A program made the position numbers and the translations under genes. Of a stretch of DNA of 64,000 nucleotides, positions 13,032 to 25,500 are shown piece by piece. The notes under the pieces were generated by a model that saw only the letters and a program-made list of their open reading frames with translations, searched no databases and had not been told where the DNA came from. Location: NCBI RefSeq assembly GCF_021134715.1, contig NC_060028.1:2006501-2070500 (forward strand), in the 5' to 3' direction. The DNA is from Daphnia pulex (taxonomy: Eukaryota; Arthropoda; Branchiopoda; Diplostraca; Daphniidae). Position 1 is the stretch's first letter. The number at the start of each line of letters is the position of its first letter.

Positions 13032-15539
13032 TTACATTAACATAGCCACCGAGGCCGTTTCGACGGAAGACGATTCCTCGGCAGTCACATCGTTAGATTT
13101 TGATCCATGTCCTAAACCTGTCAAAAGAAAAAGTTATAAGCCTCTCTTCTTTCAAAAGAAATCAAATTCAAGTGAGTTGATGTAATCTAAAGCGTACCTA
13201 AATACTTTGGTCGAACGACTGCTCCGACTGGAGATGTCCTTCCAGCTCCTTGAGGCCCCAAGCCACTGCCCGGGGTCCAGCCCATGCACTTTAAGATTTG
13301 ACTTCCGATGTTCTTCTCGTCGATGGGAGGGGCTTCATCTAATGTGCCTGCAGGTAAACGGATATTATTCTACCAAAGGAATTCACTTTAGGGAAATGGA
13401 ATCTCACTCTCGGACGTGACGGAAGCGGGCGGAGTCTTTCTTTGGCGTTTGTAGTCACTCCACAGCGAAGGCGAACGATCCATGTCGATCCGCACTGCCT
13501 GCATCGTGTTGCTATAAGGACAGAGAAACAAATTGAGTTTTTCTATTTAAATCGACGCGTCGTGGAACTTTTAAACTGACCTCGTCTTTTTGAGTACTGG
13601 ACATTTGAGACCTCTGGCTCCTTCGCTGAGCATTTGCAGCGAATAGAGCGAGGCCAAACGGCTCAATTGATCGCGCTCGCTCTTTTGCATGGGATGCAGA
13701 CGCAATTCGCTCTGGGCCGGATCCTGGAGAAATCGTGAAAGTTTCTCGTTGGCCGAAGTTAATATACTAAACGAGGGTCCGCGTTGAGCTCCCAAATGCC
13801 GTCGTCCAGCTCTGATCTCGCGTCCAGGCTAAAAAAAAAGGAAGAAAAAGGAAATGAAGTTACACGGATCCAGAAAGATTTCTTTTTTCTTTCCGGGTAA
13901 ATTGCGTTACAATTCGATCACGAAGCTTCTGCATGCGGAGTCGGTAAGCGTCTTTAGCTTCGTCGCTTAAATGCTGCCACGATCCTTTGAGGAGCTGCTG
14001 GAATTTTTTCTCCTCTCCGGCGGCGTCATCCTGGTCCGTGTCGTCGGCTTCCAGCTCTTCGACAGTACCGCCCACGGCCCCGGCCGCACGGAAACGGAAT
14101 TGACGCTGAGGACCATCTCTCTCCCACCACGGATTGCCAGGTACACCCCAGGTCGGTCCGTTTTCCTGGTACCAGTCGCTCTGCTCGTCGTCCGCTTCAC
14201 GTCCGTCGTCATAGGTATAAAAGCCGGGATCGCTCTCCGAGCCGCTGACACTGCTGCTGCTCACCTGCTCGCTACAATTTCGGAAGAAAATAATCGTGAA
14301 AATTCTGTTCTATTTCCAAGAGAATGGCCCAATTACAGTTGCTTCATGTCCAGATCCATCGAGTCGTTATTTAAATGACCGACGATAAGAGAGGCGTCGC
14401 TGCAGCAGGCAGCTGACAAATTGGATGCGGCGCCTGTTTCAGGCGACGAGTTGAGGCTGATTTTCTCCAACTCGCATTCGATACTCCTCTCCCGCACATT
14501 CCTCTTTCGTTTACCAATTACTATGTTTGGTATTCTTTTGGGTGGGGAAAGAAAGAAAAGAAAAATGGTAAGTATTAATCTTGAATAAAAGAAACGGAAT
14601 GGATGTTTTATGGATTAGGATTACTCTTGTATAATATAACATACTTTTGTACATTGACTGGCTTCTTCTTGACTTTTCTCTGTCTGGGTTTGGCAAATAT
14701 GGACGAGGAAGCAAAGGTTGAGAAAGAAAAGCTTTTCTGCTGTCCAGCCAAGCAGAGATTCTGTTGGCTGTTTGCTTCATCCAACTCCAATCCAGCTTGG
14801 ACCACAGGCTCAGGGTCAACAGCCATCCTCTTAAATCTCCGCTTCCTGCAATGAGACAACATAAAAGCACATGATAAGAGCTGGCAATCAAAAACCCACT
14901 GCTTTGGATTGCCTTCTTGTATGAGGCCTCATGGGGGAAGCTGTCTCGTTGAGAGAGTCAGATTCTGCAACACTCAGCGGCTGCCCTACAGTCTTGACTA
15001 CTATTGATCTGGAGGGACTAGCAGGGGTTCCAAACAAAGCATTCTGCAAGCACGGGATTGCAAATGGCAGCCCAGAAGGCAGAGCGGCAATGGTCATTTT
15101 GTCTTTGATGCTACCCTCATCCGTTTCAGTCTGAGAAAAGGATTAGAACGATTATTAGCAACAGGAAAAATACAGAATGACGGGCTCCTCAACAATTTGT
15201 CCTAATACCTGCTGCACGCTAGACTGCGCTTGTTCCTGGAAGTCTTCCATCTCTCCTTCGCTGTTGCTGCTGGAATGCTGCCCAGCTTTGTCTGCACAGC
15301 AACAACCGCCAATGAAGTCGAGCACACACAAGACCAGATTTCATAAAGCCACAGTCAAACTTACCTATGATGTTTCCCGTTGACTTGGTTCTGCGGCGGC
15401 AGAAACCTTTATTTTTAATTTGCTTCGACGCCGGGGTAGCGAAGTTTTGGTTAATTATAATATTGCTGACACACCTGGTCCGGCCAAGTAAAACAGAACT
15501 TTCGTCTAAAGCAGTAGCCAGATCGGACCAAGCTTCCAT
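13032..15539 (-). CDS. GPATCH2: G-patch domain protein of the GPATCH2 type
   Basis: Ten minus-strand exons: 15365-15539, 15209-15291, 14913-15130, 14645-14845, 14337-14534, 13866-14271, 13581-13828, 13408-13511, 13198-13347 and 13032-13117, about 622 residues. Hallmarks match vertebrate GPATCH2 in order: N-terminal WSDLATALDESS, the basic KRRFKRMAVD, the acidic block DDGREADDEQSDWYQE then PWWERDG, and a C-terminal G-patch (KNIGSQILKCMGWTPGSGLG then VRPKYLGLG) at about residues 552-595. G-patch proteins bind and stimulate DEAH helicases, and this class is nuclear and RNA-processing related. Exon 7 has an R3H-like segment (KSERDQLSRLASLYSLQMLS). The third intron is unusual: the best-matching protein needs a GC donor at 14912-14911, while a GT donor at 14899 needs the acceptor to move to AAG at 14842. 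All other junctions are GT-AG with consistent phase. Confidence 0.9.
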
Positions 15540-18500
15540 GTCAAAACACAGTAGCCCTATCGAAACCCACAGCCACCGTTTTTCCTTTTCTTTCCACGAA
15601 TTTTTATATTTTTCCGGTCTGCAAATCTACATGTACGACAATCACAGACCTAGCAAGAAGGCAGCTACACCATCTAGTATAAGGAAGAAAAAAACAAGAG
15701 TCTGTTGTGTAGACACAATAACACAAGAACACCGTCGGCGTTGCCTGTTTGAATTATATGCAGATCTGAAAATCAAATTATCCGGAATTCCGGATTTTAA
15801 AAAATTTAAACGGTTGGTTATCCAGATAAATCGTATTAGCAAAATAATAATAATAATAATTTTATAAATAAAAAAAATTTAAATCTATTTGATTACCGTT
15901 TATGGCGTTTAAATATTTGAATTACCGTAAATTTTTTTTAGCAAGCTGGATTTCGAACATGTGTGCTTGTGTGGGTGCCAGAATGCCAGCCTTGGTGAAA
16001 ATACATAATCAAATCTAGCTTAAATAAACTATAAGGGTATATCGATCGGGATGTCCATTATTCATTGACCTATCAAGGCGAATTTCAACTTGGCCAGGAT
16101 ATGAAGTAAACTACGTCATCTCAAGACCGAAATAATTGATGAAGGTTCCAATCAATTGTTCATCGCCATTTCAATAATTGAGCACCCTTTTTGCAATATC
16201 ATTTTAGGCAGGTCTACTTGAAAAGTTGTTGGCCTTGGGCAGGAATAAAAGCTATTACATAATTTGTTTCAATTTGTCCGTGTGCAATAATAATGTTCCA
16301 TATCAAACCTTTGGAAATGGACAAAAAAAAAGAAAACGGAATTCGCTCAGACTTTAATCTTGATGGGGTTAGGCAATCAGCCTCTTGTTATCTACCGCAC
16401 CGCGTATATATGCGTATGTTGATTAGATCCCAAAATGGGCTCTTCTAACTCCCGCCAGACCAAATAGTGATAAAGCAGAAGAGAAGAGAGACTCTCTATC
16501 TATCTCTCTGAACTGTGTGTACATATCCAACAATACCAATTAGCGCTTGAATCAATTTGTTCTGAAGGAGGGGGTTTCCCGTCGTCGTTTATAGTTCCAC
16601 TTGGCTATGGTCCAATTGCTGTGCGTCTAAACATCCCGAAAAAAAGAAAAAGTTTCCTAATAGAAAGAAAGAAAAAAACTATTTGTACACGAAGAACAAA
16701 TTGGATGTATAGGCCTATCTCTCTCTCACATCGCAGAGTGAGCTCTGAGCCTTCTGGGATGAGTGTTGGTGCGGAAGAGGAGAAAAAGTTTAGACATCAC
16801 CACCGCCACCACGCACGTTGCGCGGCTGCTGGACTGAGAAAAATGGGGAATGAAATTTCTATGTAGAAAGCGCATCAGCAGAGAGTCAATCAGCACATGT
16901 CTCTTTCGTGCCGCTCAATGTGTATATAAATGCGCGATGTTAGCCCAGCTATGCACATTTGCTATGAGCTGCTGTGCTGCCGGGCAGAAGATTTATTCTG
17001 TAGGCCTATTACTTGGCTAAAACTACAAAACGCCGGGATTTTCAATTGAAAGGTCTATGTGGAAAGCTGTGGGCTCAAAGATATCATATATATAGCTTTC
17101 TCCCTTTTCTATATATCCTCTTCTGCTGCTGGTGCACAGGGTTATATTAGTACATAGAGCAGTTTGCATCTATGCATACATATATATCCCGCCCGCGCTC
17201 AACCCCCACAGCGCCGTTTCTCCATAAGTAATAATAACTTCGTTGTATGTGAAGCAGCATCAAAGTAGACGGATGAGTTATAATATACGACGAATTGTAA
17301 TATTATCGATCTCCGCTGCCTTTTGATATCATATATATATGTATATAATACCGGAGAGAGTTGCGTCATCTACGTATACCTACTCGTTATTATATACTCT
17401 TCTGTTTTTTGGTCCCATCACGCATCACTCGCCATCCTCCATGACCGGAGAGAGATATTCCGCCCTATGTATAATGTGTAATAGCCGTCCATTTGAAATC
17501 TGACCGCGGCATCAGAAATGCGCGGAGGATGGCCAGCTGTTTAAAAATCCAGAGGTAATATAGCAGCTAGCCCACTGCTGCTCAACAAAGCGCATATAAA
17601 TGGCCATCAGCTCTATTAGATCCACAGTGGTCATGTTCCATGCATAATCAATGTCCAGGATAACAGTTAAGATATGAAACTGGGCCAGCAATTCAGGATT
17701 CAACTCTAATACATGCAAATGGACAAATATGTAGGTACGCAGCAGTGAGGAGCAATACAAGATTAGACGCCCGTCTATAATGCAAGTCAAACGCAAGTTG
17801 AGCAGCTCTAAACTAATACATTTCAAGTTATGCACGTCTATAGGCTATATATATACATAAGAATATTCTAAGCATAATGCGGAGAATATATACATGCTGT
17901 GTATTATAGCATAGCTTATATCTAGCTATATTAGTCTATGCAGAAACTGTGAATATATCTACGTATAGGCTATACATAGAGTCCCGCAGTATTGTCCTAC
18001 CGCGGACAATGCGACTATGTATAGCACGTATATATTGCCGTGAATGGGGGACGAGCATAATAAAGATTCTAGTAAAACTAGACGAGCGCCATATACATAA
18101 TATAGACGAGAAAGAGTATTTATACAAAAGATCGATATAGTTCAATGTGGTTGTCTATTATAAGTACAGCAGCAGTATATATACGTTCTATATCAAAGAG
18201 ACCAGAAGATCTTTGAAACTCTGCGATGTTTCATCAACTTTATATATATATACATGTAAAACGAGTCTTGTGTTGCCGTGTATGTATAAAGTAGATACAG
18301 ATACCAACTTGTACCACCAAAGTTTTCGACATGCATCAATATAGGATATAAAAATATATGTACGTATGTTTGATATTCAACCGTTGTTCATCAATCTAAA
18401 AGACGAGCGTCCAGGCCATGTATATAATTCAGGCAACCATCGTCATTTATCTAATAAAATCTAAAGGGAATAATTAAGTGCACAGAGTTTTTGCCGCTCA

Positions 18501-21500
18501 TTTACGCTTTACGCATTTAATTTGCGAAGTTCAAACTCAGCCGAGCATGGATGACTTATTCAACTTTTTTGGGTGATTCTGATATAACGAATGAGGGAGG
18601 TATTCATTAGCCTAAATATAATATTTACGTAACACAAGCAGTATTTCCTATAAATATATTTATCCTTCTTTTCTTTTCTGTTCAAAAGTTGCTGTGCAAC
18701 TGCTGACCCAACTATTTTATTTTTTATTTTATTAACAAGCGCGACGCATATATATATAATAGGCTGTATATTATATAATTGGACAGAATTTGAATGGAAG
18801 TTTAGTTTCATGCTGTTTCTTCCCTCATTTAATTCAGGAAGGCGCAGGAAGGTCTAAAAAAGTTGTTTCTTTGATCTCAATAAACAAAAGTTGAGGAAAT
18901 ACTTTAATTTGAATTGCCTGTCCAAAAGCTAGGTGTGTGGGTGGTGCTGTTGATTCTGCTGGGGCAACATGGAAGGCGGGGAAACAAACATTGGCCCAAG
19001 GACGGCATCCACCTACTTTTTCCGTTGAATCACTAGCTGTGAATAGGACACAGTGAGTTTATAACTTATTATACTTTAGAAAAGAAGACGCATGAAAAAC
19101 AGAAAGGGTATATCTATTATTTAACGTATACCCAAAGTACCCGTACTATAAAAGATGATTCCTCGGATGATTCTATGTAAACTCTCGTTGATTAATTTTT
19201 GAAATGAATTCAATCAAATAACTACCTACAAAATGGCGCCAAAAACTAAAATTTTGAATTTGGCTGAATTTGTGACTGGCGATGTGCTCTGTCATATAGT
19301 TCAAATATATAATCCAATAAATGCGGATAAAATATGACTAATAAATCAAGTTGTAGATCTCGGTCGTATATATATATTGCGCGCTTATCACCCGAATATA
19401 AACGATACGCCATATAGCGTAAACATTATTCATCAGTTCGCCATCGTAATTAATCTTGCACTTTCATTATCTTCAACTCGCAAAAGTTGCTGCTGCGTTG
19501 TATATATATAAATGATTCCATCTATTTCCGATAGCTGTGCGGCGCGCTGTGCGGGTCAGACAGTCCAATTGGAATCCACGAATAGTCTATACAGCAGCAG
19601 CGTTCAAATATAAATATCCCGCAAATTTATGTTACAAGCTGTATGCGGGGGCGCTATGCGTTTTATAGTATAAACACCTAATATAGTTCAATCGCTCTCG
19701 CGTCGCGCCAGTTAGTCTTCGTCTAAACACGTTTTATAGCCGCTACATATTATATATAGCGCTGGCGCGGGCAAATTTATTAGTTTCAACTAATCCTATA
19801 TACCAGCAGCAAACATCAGACGACAGGGCAATTACACGCAGCAGCTTTTAAATTTGCGATGCCTATAGATGAAAATGGCGGATTTGATTCGGCATATAAC
19901 ATCACTTATATTATATTACGGAAAAATAAAATAAAATAAATTTTCTTCAATACGTTTATACAGCCAATGAAATGAAAAGTCAAAGAGTGTGAAGGTGCTT
20001 GATGTTGTTGCTGCTGTGCTGGCTGTGCTGTAAGCGGATGTGTAGGCCTATGTAGGCTATATGCGGCAACGGTCTACGCCTACAAACGCGCATATTAGGC
20101 CTACAAGCCGCCAACGCGACGACCACATTTTTATTTAAACGAAAAAGGTTATATTATATTTCCCTCGTTTTATATATTTCTGTTGTATTTATTTATACTC
20201 ACCTCGCGCGCGGCCTATATGAAAAATAAATTCCTTTCCGCGCGGTTGTGATGCGCAAAACAATTTATTTATTTTTTATATAAGTATTTAGACTTTCACT
20301 GTCTATACATTCTATATAGGCCTAGTAGATAGACACACATAAATGGCGGTGGTTGCATTTTTATATTTACACAAAACGCACAGCACATATATATCAGCTG
20401 CTGTCTTTCCGCCCGCTTTTCCGGTTGATGGCATCCGCAGCAGGTGGACGCGCTATTTTATTTATAACTCTATTTAGAATTCTTTTTTTTTTGTTGCGCT
20501 CCTGCTGTGCTGGACAGTTATATTCTGTTTCCCATTTCCAGCAAATCGGATGATAGGCTATGGCCAGTCGTCTATTTCCACATACAAAGAAAAAATAAAG
20601 GTATATCAGAACTGTGCTGATGGGAGAGAGACGTACACATCCGTCAAACTGGAAGGATAATATATATATAAATGCTGGACAGGTTTATCTCGTATTTTTA
20701 TACACATTCGTATATCCTACATCAACTATAACCGCAAATTAATATATCAAATATAATATTTTAAATACTATATAGTTATAATTCATTGATGCCCATCAAC
20801 TGTTTTGAATCCAGTTTCCAATAGGATCTTCATTGCTGCTGTGTGTGGGTTTGCTGATGATATATATATAGGCTACACTCGACACCCACACATTTAATCT
20901 GGACGCGCTGCTGATGACGTCCAGCAGCAGCAGCGGGGACGACGCTGAATAATATATATATCAGCAGCAGATCTCTCAGGTGTCGCCGCCATTTTATTGC
21001 AATCTGTTGTTGCTTCATCCCAAACGAACAATAAGACACCCGATCGAGGAATTTTGTAATATTCATCTCGTGTTGCCCGAGTTGCCTATCCTATATCTAC
21101 GTTTATAATAGACATACACACACAGCAATATTGGAGCATTACATATTTAACTAATATTTACCCGTCGCCGGCTGCTGTTATAACATATAAGCTATATGCT
21201 GCTGGAGTACTTAGAGCGAATAATCTCTTATCCACAAGAGGCCTCTTCTTATCTCTCTATAATAGTCCCCTGGATGCATTAATATCACTCTCCTTCAAAT
21301 TGTTAAATGCATTATTCGAGATGTTGTGTGTTGGAGCAACAGCATCACGAGTGAGTGAATAATATCATCGCGGGCGCGGCCTGATACTATATAGCCTACC
21401 CCGCGTCACATAGACAACAGCATCAGAGTCACGTAGACAAGCACCTAGCTCCAAGTCACGTAGACCCTGGGAGCCAGCAACGCTGCAGCGTCGCTTTGAT

Positions 21501-23680
21501 TCGCTGATGCTGTTAAAACGTCTATAAAACAATAAAACAGTTTTGAAACACCTTCCATAAGGATTGAACGAAAAAGAAAAAAATTATAAAAGAAAAGAAA
21601 AGACACACGCGTGTTGTGCTGTTCCGATCGATTAAGTCGATGCATCAGTAAACGCGCGGAACCCAGGGACTTATAATGCTGCTGCATAAAAAAAATGGGG
21701 GGAAAAATAAAAAGAATCATCGTGAAAAGGTTCACATTTTTTAAAAGAAGAAATGATAAAAAGGAGAAGAAAGTTTCAAAAAATTCAAATAGAAACATAT
21801 GATATCAGCAGACGCGCTGTATCAGGATTTTGTTGCGTAGGCCTATACATCGGGACTATATAGAACAATGATGCGCGTTTATTATTATTCCTTCCGTGAC
21901 TGCCGCGTTTCTCGGGAATGGACAAAGGCGATGTTGTTTGTTTTCTTTTTTTTAAGCAACACGTGCGCTCATCGAGCATATATACATCAAGCATGTAAAG
22001 GAGAGCAATTCGTTTGGCATTATATTTAAAAAAATATCAAGCAGTAATATAATGTTATATAAATCATTATTTATATGGGAAAAAAAGTATATTATATTTA
22101 TTCTTCGGCCTTTAGCGGCACTTGTATTTTAAAATGTCTGCAAGACACTTATCAGCAGGCAAATATAATAATATATAGGGTCTAATATGATATCAGAAAA
22201 AACAACAATAATGAAAACAATATTCGCGAGCGACAATATATAAAAGCTCTGGCCAACTTTGGTTCAACTCCTGCTGCTGTGCGTTGTTGGCGTAGTTTTA
22301 TATCAAAGTGTAGGCTATATAGTTATATAGATAAAAAAAGACTTTGGGAAATGTTTCATTAATGAGGCGACACTATCTATCTATCCTCTATATCCTACAC
22401 AATAGTGTACAGCATATAACATGATTCCGAATGCTCTGTTTGCCACACTAACTTCATATCTTTTAAGATTGACATGGGTGGGTGAGCATGATGGGTGCGA
22501 TATATCCTAATATTGGAGCTCGTTAAACGAAGTTATCGCAATATATGTGCTGCTGCTTCTTCGATCTCAAGTTATCTTCCATTCTTTGAACACATTAATG
22601 CTGACGTTCGGCAAATATAATAGGACTATCTATAATAACTACATCGCACGGGGAGACCGGATATATTTTGTAATATTATTATAATTGGGATATAAGGTAA
22701 TATTATTATAAGAGCCACTATACCATCAATATCGAAACTTGATTTACCATTTTCGTTGACGCATATCGGCCTACATTATCGCATCAAAGGTTTTTCACCT
22801 TGTTAACAATATATATATTATTCCCAAGGTTTTATTTTCTTTCATGTATTATAGAAGTAAACTTATTTAGATGCGTCATTTTATTATTAAATATACTCTT
22901 TTATACTCCTACGTGATTTTTCAAAAATTACTGATTCCCATCGGTCTCTAATATGAAATGCTGACGAATAACCACAGAGATTGCAAAAAAAGTGTTGCAA
23001 GCACATACTATTATTATAGCCAGCAATCATCAAAAATGAAATGGACTAATGATGAGATACGAGGGCGAGTCGACTGAAGTCATATAAAGAAACATTTTAA
23101 AAAATGATGTGAAACCTCTCCGCGCGCGGTCTCTCCAGCATTGCCGCGTGTGCGGTATACATGATGTGAACTAGTTTTTACATTACGCTTATTATTATAA
23201 TATTCCAGTGGCTGTTTAAAAAATCTATTTTTCTGTATAATACACAAAAAATAGAAAAAGAGAGAAAAAGAAAAGTGTGAAAGGAAAAGACTCGTCGTTG
23301 CGACTTGCGACTATATGGAATCAGCGAAACGATATCGGCCAATAAACAGCACAGCAGCAGAGGTCAAAGGCTTTATATATATTATAGAGATGTAGGCTAC
23401 TATTGCAGCAGAGAAACGAGCGCGGGAGCGTGCTGAGTTGAGGGGTGCTGCTGCTCCTGGTCGTATATACAAACTGTATAGACACAAAGGGAAGAAGTGA
23501 TATGGTCAAAGAGAACGCAAGACTTTGGTTATACGGGAGAATATATATAAGAACAGGACGACACACACAATGGGTTCGTCCCACACACACACACACACGC
23601 ACGATATATAGGCTACATCAGCAGCAGCAGCAGCGCCCAGCATATAGGCTATAATACAAGCTATAATATAAAAGAGTCTA
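15540..23680. other. AT-rich gene-poor region with simple repeats
   Basis: The first ~400 bp is upstream DNA of the GPATCH2-like gene. From about 15.9 kb the composition changes: long TATATA runs, AATAAT runs, scattered GCTGCTG/CAGCAG, and at least six copies of TAGGCCTA (for example 16710, 17001, 20043, 20096, 20317, 21838). A (CA)n tract is at 23582-23598 and a (CAG)5 near 23620. Open frames here are short, low in complexity and lack splice support. I find no gene. Confidence 0.65.
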
Positions 23681-24153
23681 CACAGTGGCGGTATCCTACT
23701 TTCATGTAACTGCTACTCGGTACCCAGCCTACTAACAAAAAGATTGAAACTACTTCTAAATTCTTGTACCTTTTTTTTACTTGCCTTACTAATTCTATAA
23801 GACACCACTATCCGGTGAAAAGCTTACTTAAAATAAACTGAACCACTAACAATTCTTTTCTACTTTTATTACGCCCACCCTACTTAAAAATTGTTGACCC
23901 CTTAACAGACGGCATTCATTTCAGAAGTTTCTCCACACTTACCGTAAGGGAGTGGATCCTACTGAAATGGTTTGGCACCTTCGTAGCAGTAGCTACTTAC
24001 TAATTTCAAACCTACTAAAACATTTTAAACCCACTAAAATGTCGTGAACTTGCTTCTTGTTATTGTTTATTCAGGTTGTCAGCACGTATTCAAGAAAAGT
24101 TTTCTAAGTGCAAGTTTAAAACAAAAAACTGAACGACATAAACATAACAGCAC

Positions 24154-24841
24154 TTACATTCCGTCTACAAAACGGTTGTACGATTTCCAAAATTTTGCCA
24201 TAGCTTGTGGCTCTTGTTTCTTTGATCTCTTTCTAGTGGTAGCATTGGTGTCGGCAGTCAAGCAACAGCGATCGATAACATCCAGAACTCCATACATGGC
24301 GGGATATTGCATGTTGATGACATAATAAACCCCCAACAATAACAGCTTGACTTGAACATGTTGGATTGAGATTCTTTGAGCGTACCTGAAATTAGAGAAA
24401 TATAGCAGGTTAATTGAAAGACTCAATACGAGTAAATTAAAGACTTACTTTGTCAGCATTGGTGTTCACTGTCTCAGCTTGACTTGAACATGTTGGATTG
24501 AGATTCTTTGAGCGTACCTGAAATTAGAGAAATATAGCAGGTTAATTGAAAGACTCAATACGAGTAAATTAAAGACTCACTTTGTCAGCATTGGTGTTCA
24601 CTGTCTCAGCTTGACTTGAACATGTTGGATTGAGATTCTCTGAGCGTACCTGAAATGAGAAAAATACAGCAGCTTAATTGAAAGACTCACTACGAGTAAA
24701 TTAAAAACTCACACAAAGGTTTTGCAGATATCCAACTCAAAGCCTTCTGCTTCCAAAGCTTGCCTAACTTCAGAAGCACTCCACTGAGTGATGTCCATCG
24801 CATAGATGAAGAGTTTGGAACTTTTATGTGACGGAAAATTT
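24154..24841 (-). pseudogene. SAM-like exon followed by tandemly repeated small exons
   Basis: On the minus strand an exon from 24841 to 24713 or 24715 encodes a SAM-like start (MDITQWSASEVRQALEAEGF then ELDICKTF). It is followed by three 69-nt exons with normal splice sites (24581-24649, 24449-24517, and 24385 onward), separated by 63-nt introns. The 69-nt unit is open only in the frame GTA-CGC, giving 23 residues (VRSKNLNPTCSS...). The third copy runs on into a different terminal exon. If the donor GTGAGT at 24712 is used instead, the frame TAC-GCT reaches a longer end (QYPAMYGVLDVIDR...) only when the first two copies are skipped. The SAM domain is cut off after about 20 residues, so this is probably a decaying gene. 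No function can be assigned. Confidence 0.5.
24343..24713 (-). repeat. 132-bp tandem repeat made of one exon plus one intron
   Basis: About 2.8 copies with period 132 bp: the shared motif CAGCTTGACTTGAACATG starts at 24343, 24475 and 24607. Copies 1 and 2 are almost identical. Copy 3 has a few substitutions and lies next to the SAM-like exon, whose own intron has the same sequence. Each unit holds one 69-nt exon and one 63-nt intron, so duplication kept both splice sites. Confidence 0.9.
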
Positions 24842-25500
24842 CTACGAGGAAAGCAAAAGCTAAATTTAAGTAACAAGCACAGAATCAGATAAGAATGCTT
24901 ACCGAATATCGACTTGACGGCTTCTTATTTCACATTAATAAAACACTATTTCACGGTTTCACCACGAGAGAAGTGCTCTCGTGAAGTGCTAGGAGAAATG
25001 AGCGTCTTTGACACACTAAACGTTGCCGATATGTTTGAAATGTGCAAATTTTCATGACGTTGCCATGTCATGAAAATGTGAAATAACAAAATAATAAATA
25101 AAATAAAAACTCCTATTTAAGTACAAATGAACTTAATTAAAAAAGTATAAAATCACCACATTAAAATTGCACTGAGTTATTGGAGGGGCACTTACAATGA
25201 ACTCAGTTCACACTAAGGCATGTTGCCTGAGTGTGTTTGGTACAAACAATATCACTGATGTTGGCAATAACTAGTTTATGATGATCGATTGAGACTGCAT
25301 GCCTTCAACATTAGCTGGATAGCTGGCAGCATCTTTACAGCAACTAAAGGTGTTCCATCTAACAGTGGTGATATGATCTCAGTGATCTATAAAATAAACA
25401 CAAATGAACAACTGAGTAGCTATCGTGTAAATAATTTTTATACCTTGGCTTGTGTTGTTGACTAGCCAAGTCAAATCCTACCCAATAGTTGTTGTAGCTG

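Noticed and set aside
15365-15539. A 68-nt intron inside the first GPATCH2-like exon (donor GTGTGT, acceptor AAAG)
   Set aside because: Removing 68 nt breaks the frame that joins correctly to the next exon, while the unspliced exon is fully open.
24343-24713. Regular repeats that could suggest a CRISPR-like array
   Set aside because: The units are contiguous 132-bp tandem copies with exon and intron structure in a eukaryotic genome. There are no unique spacers.
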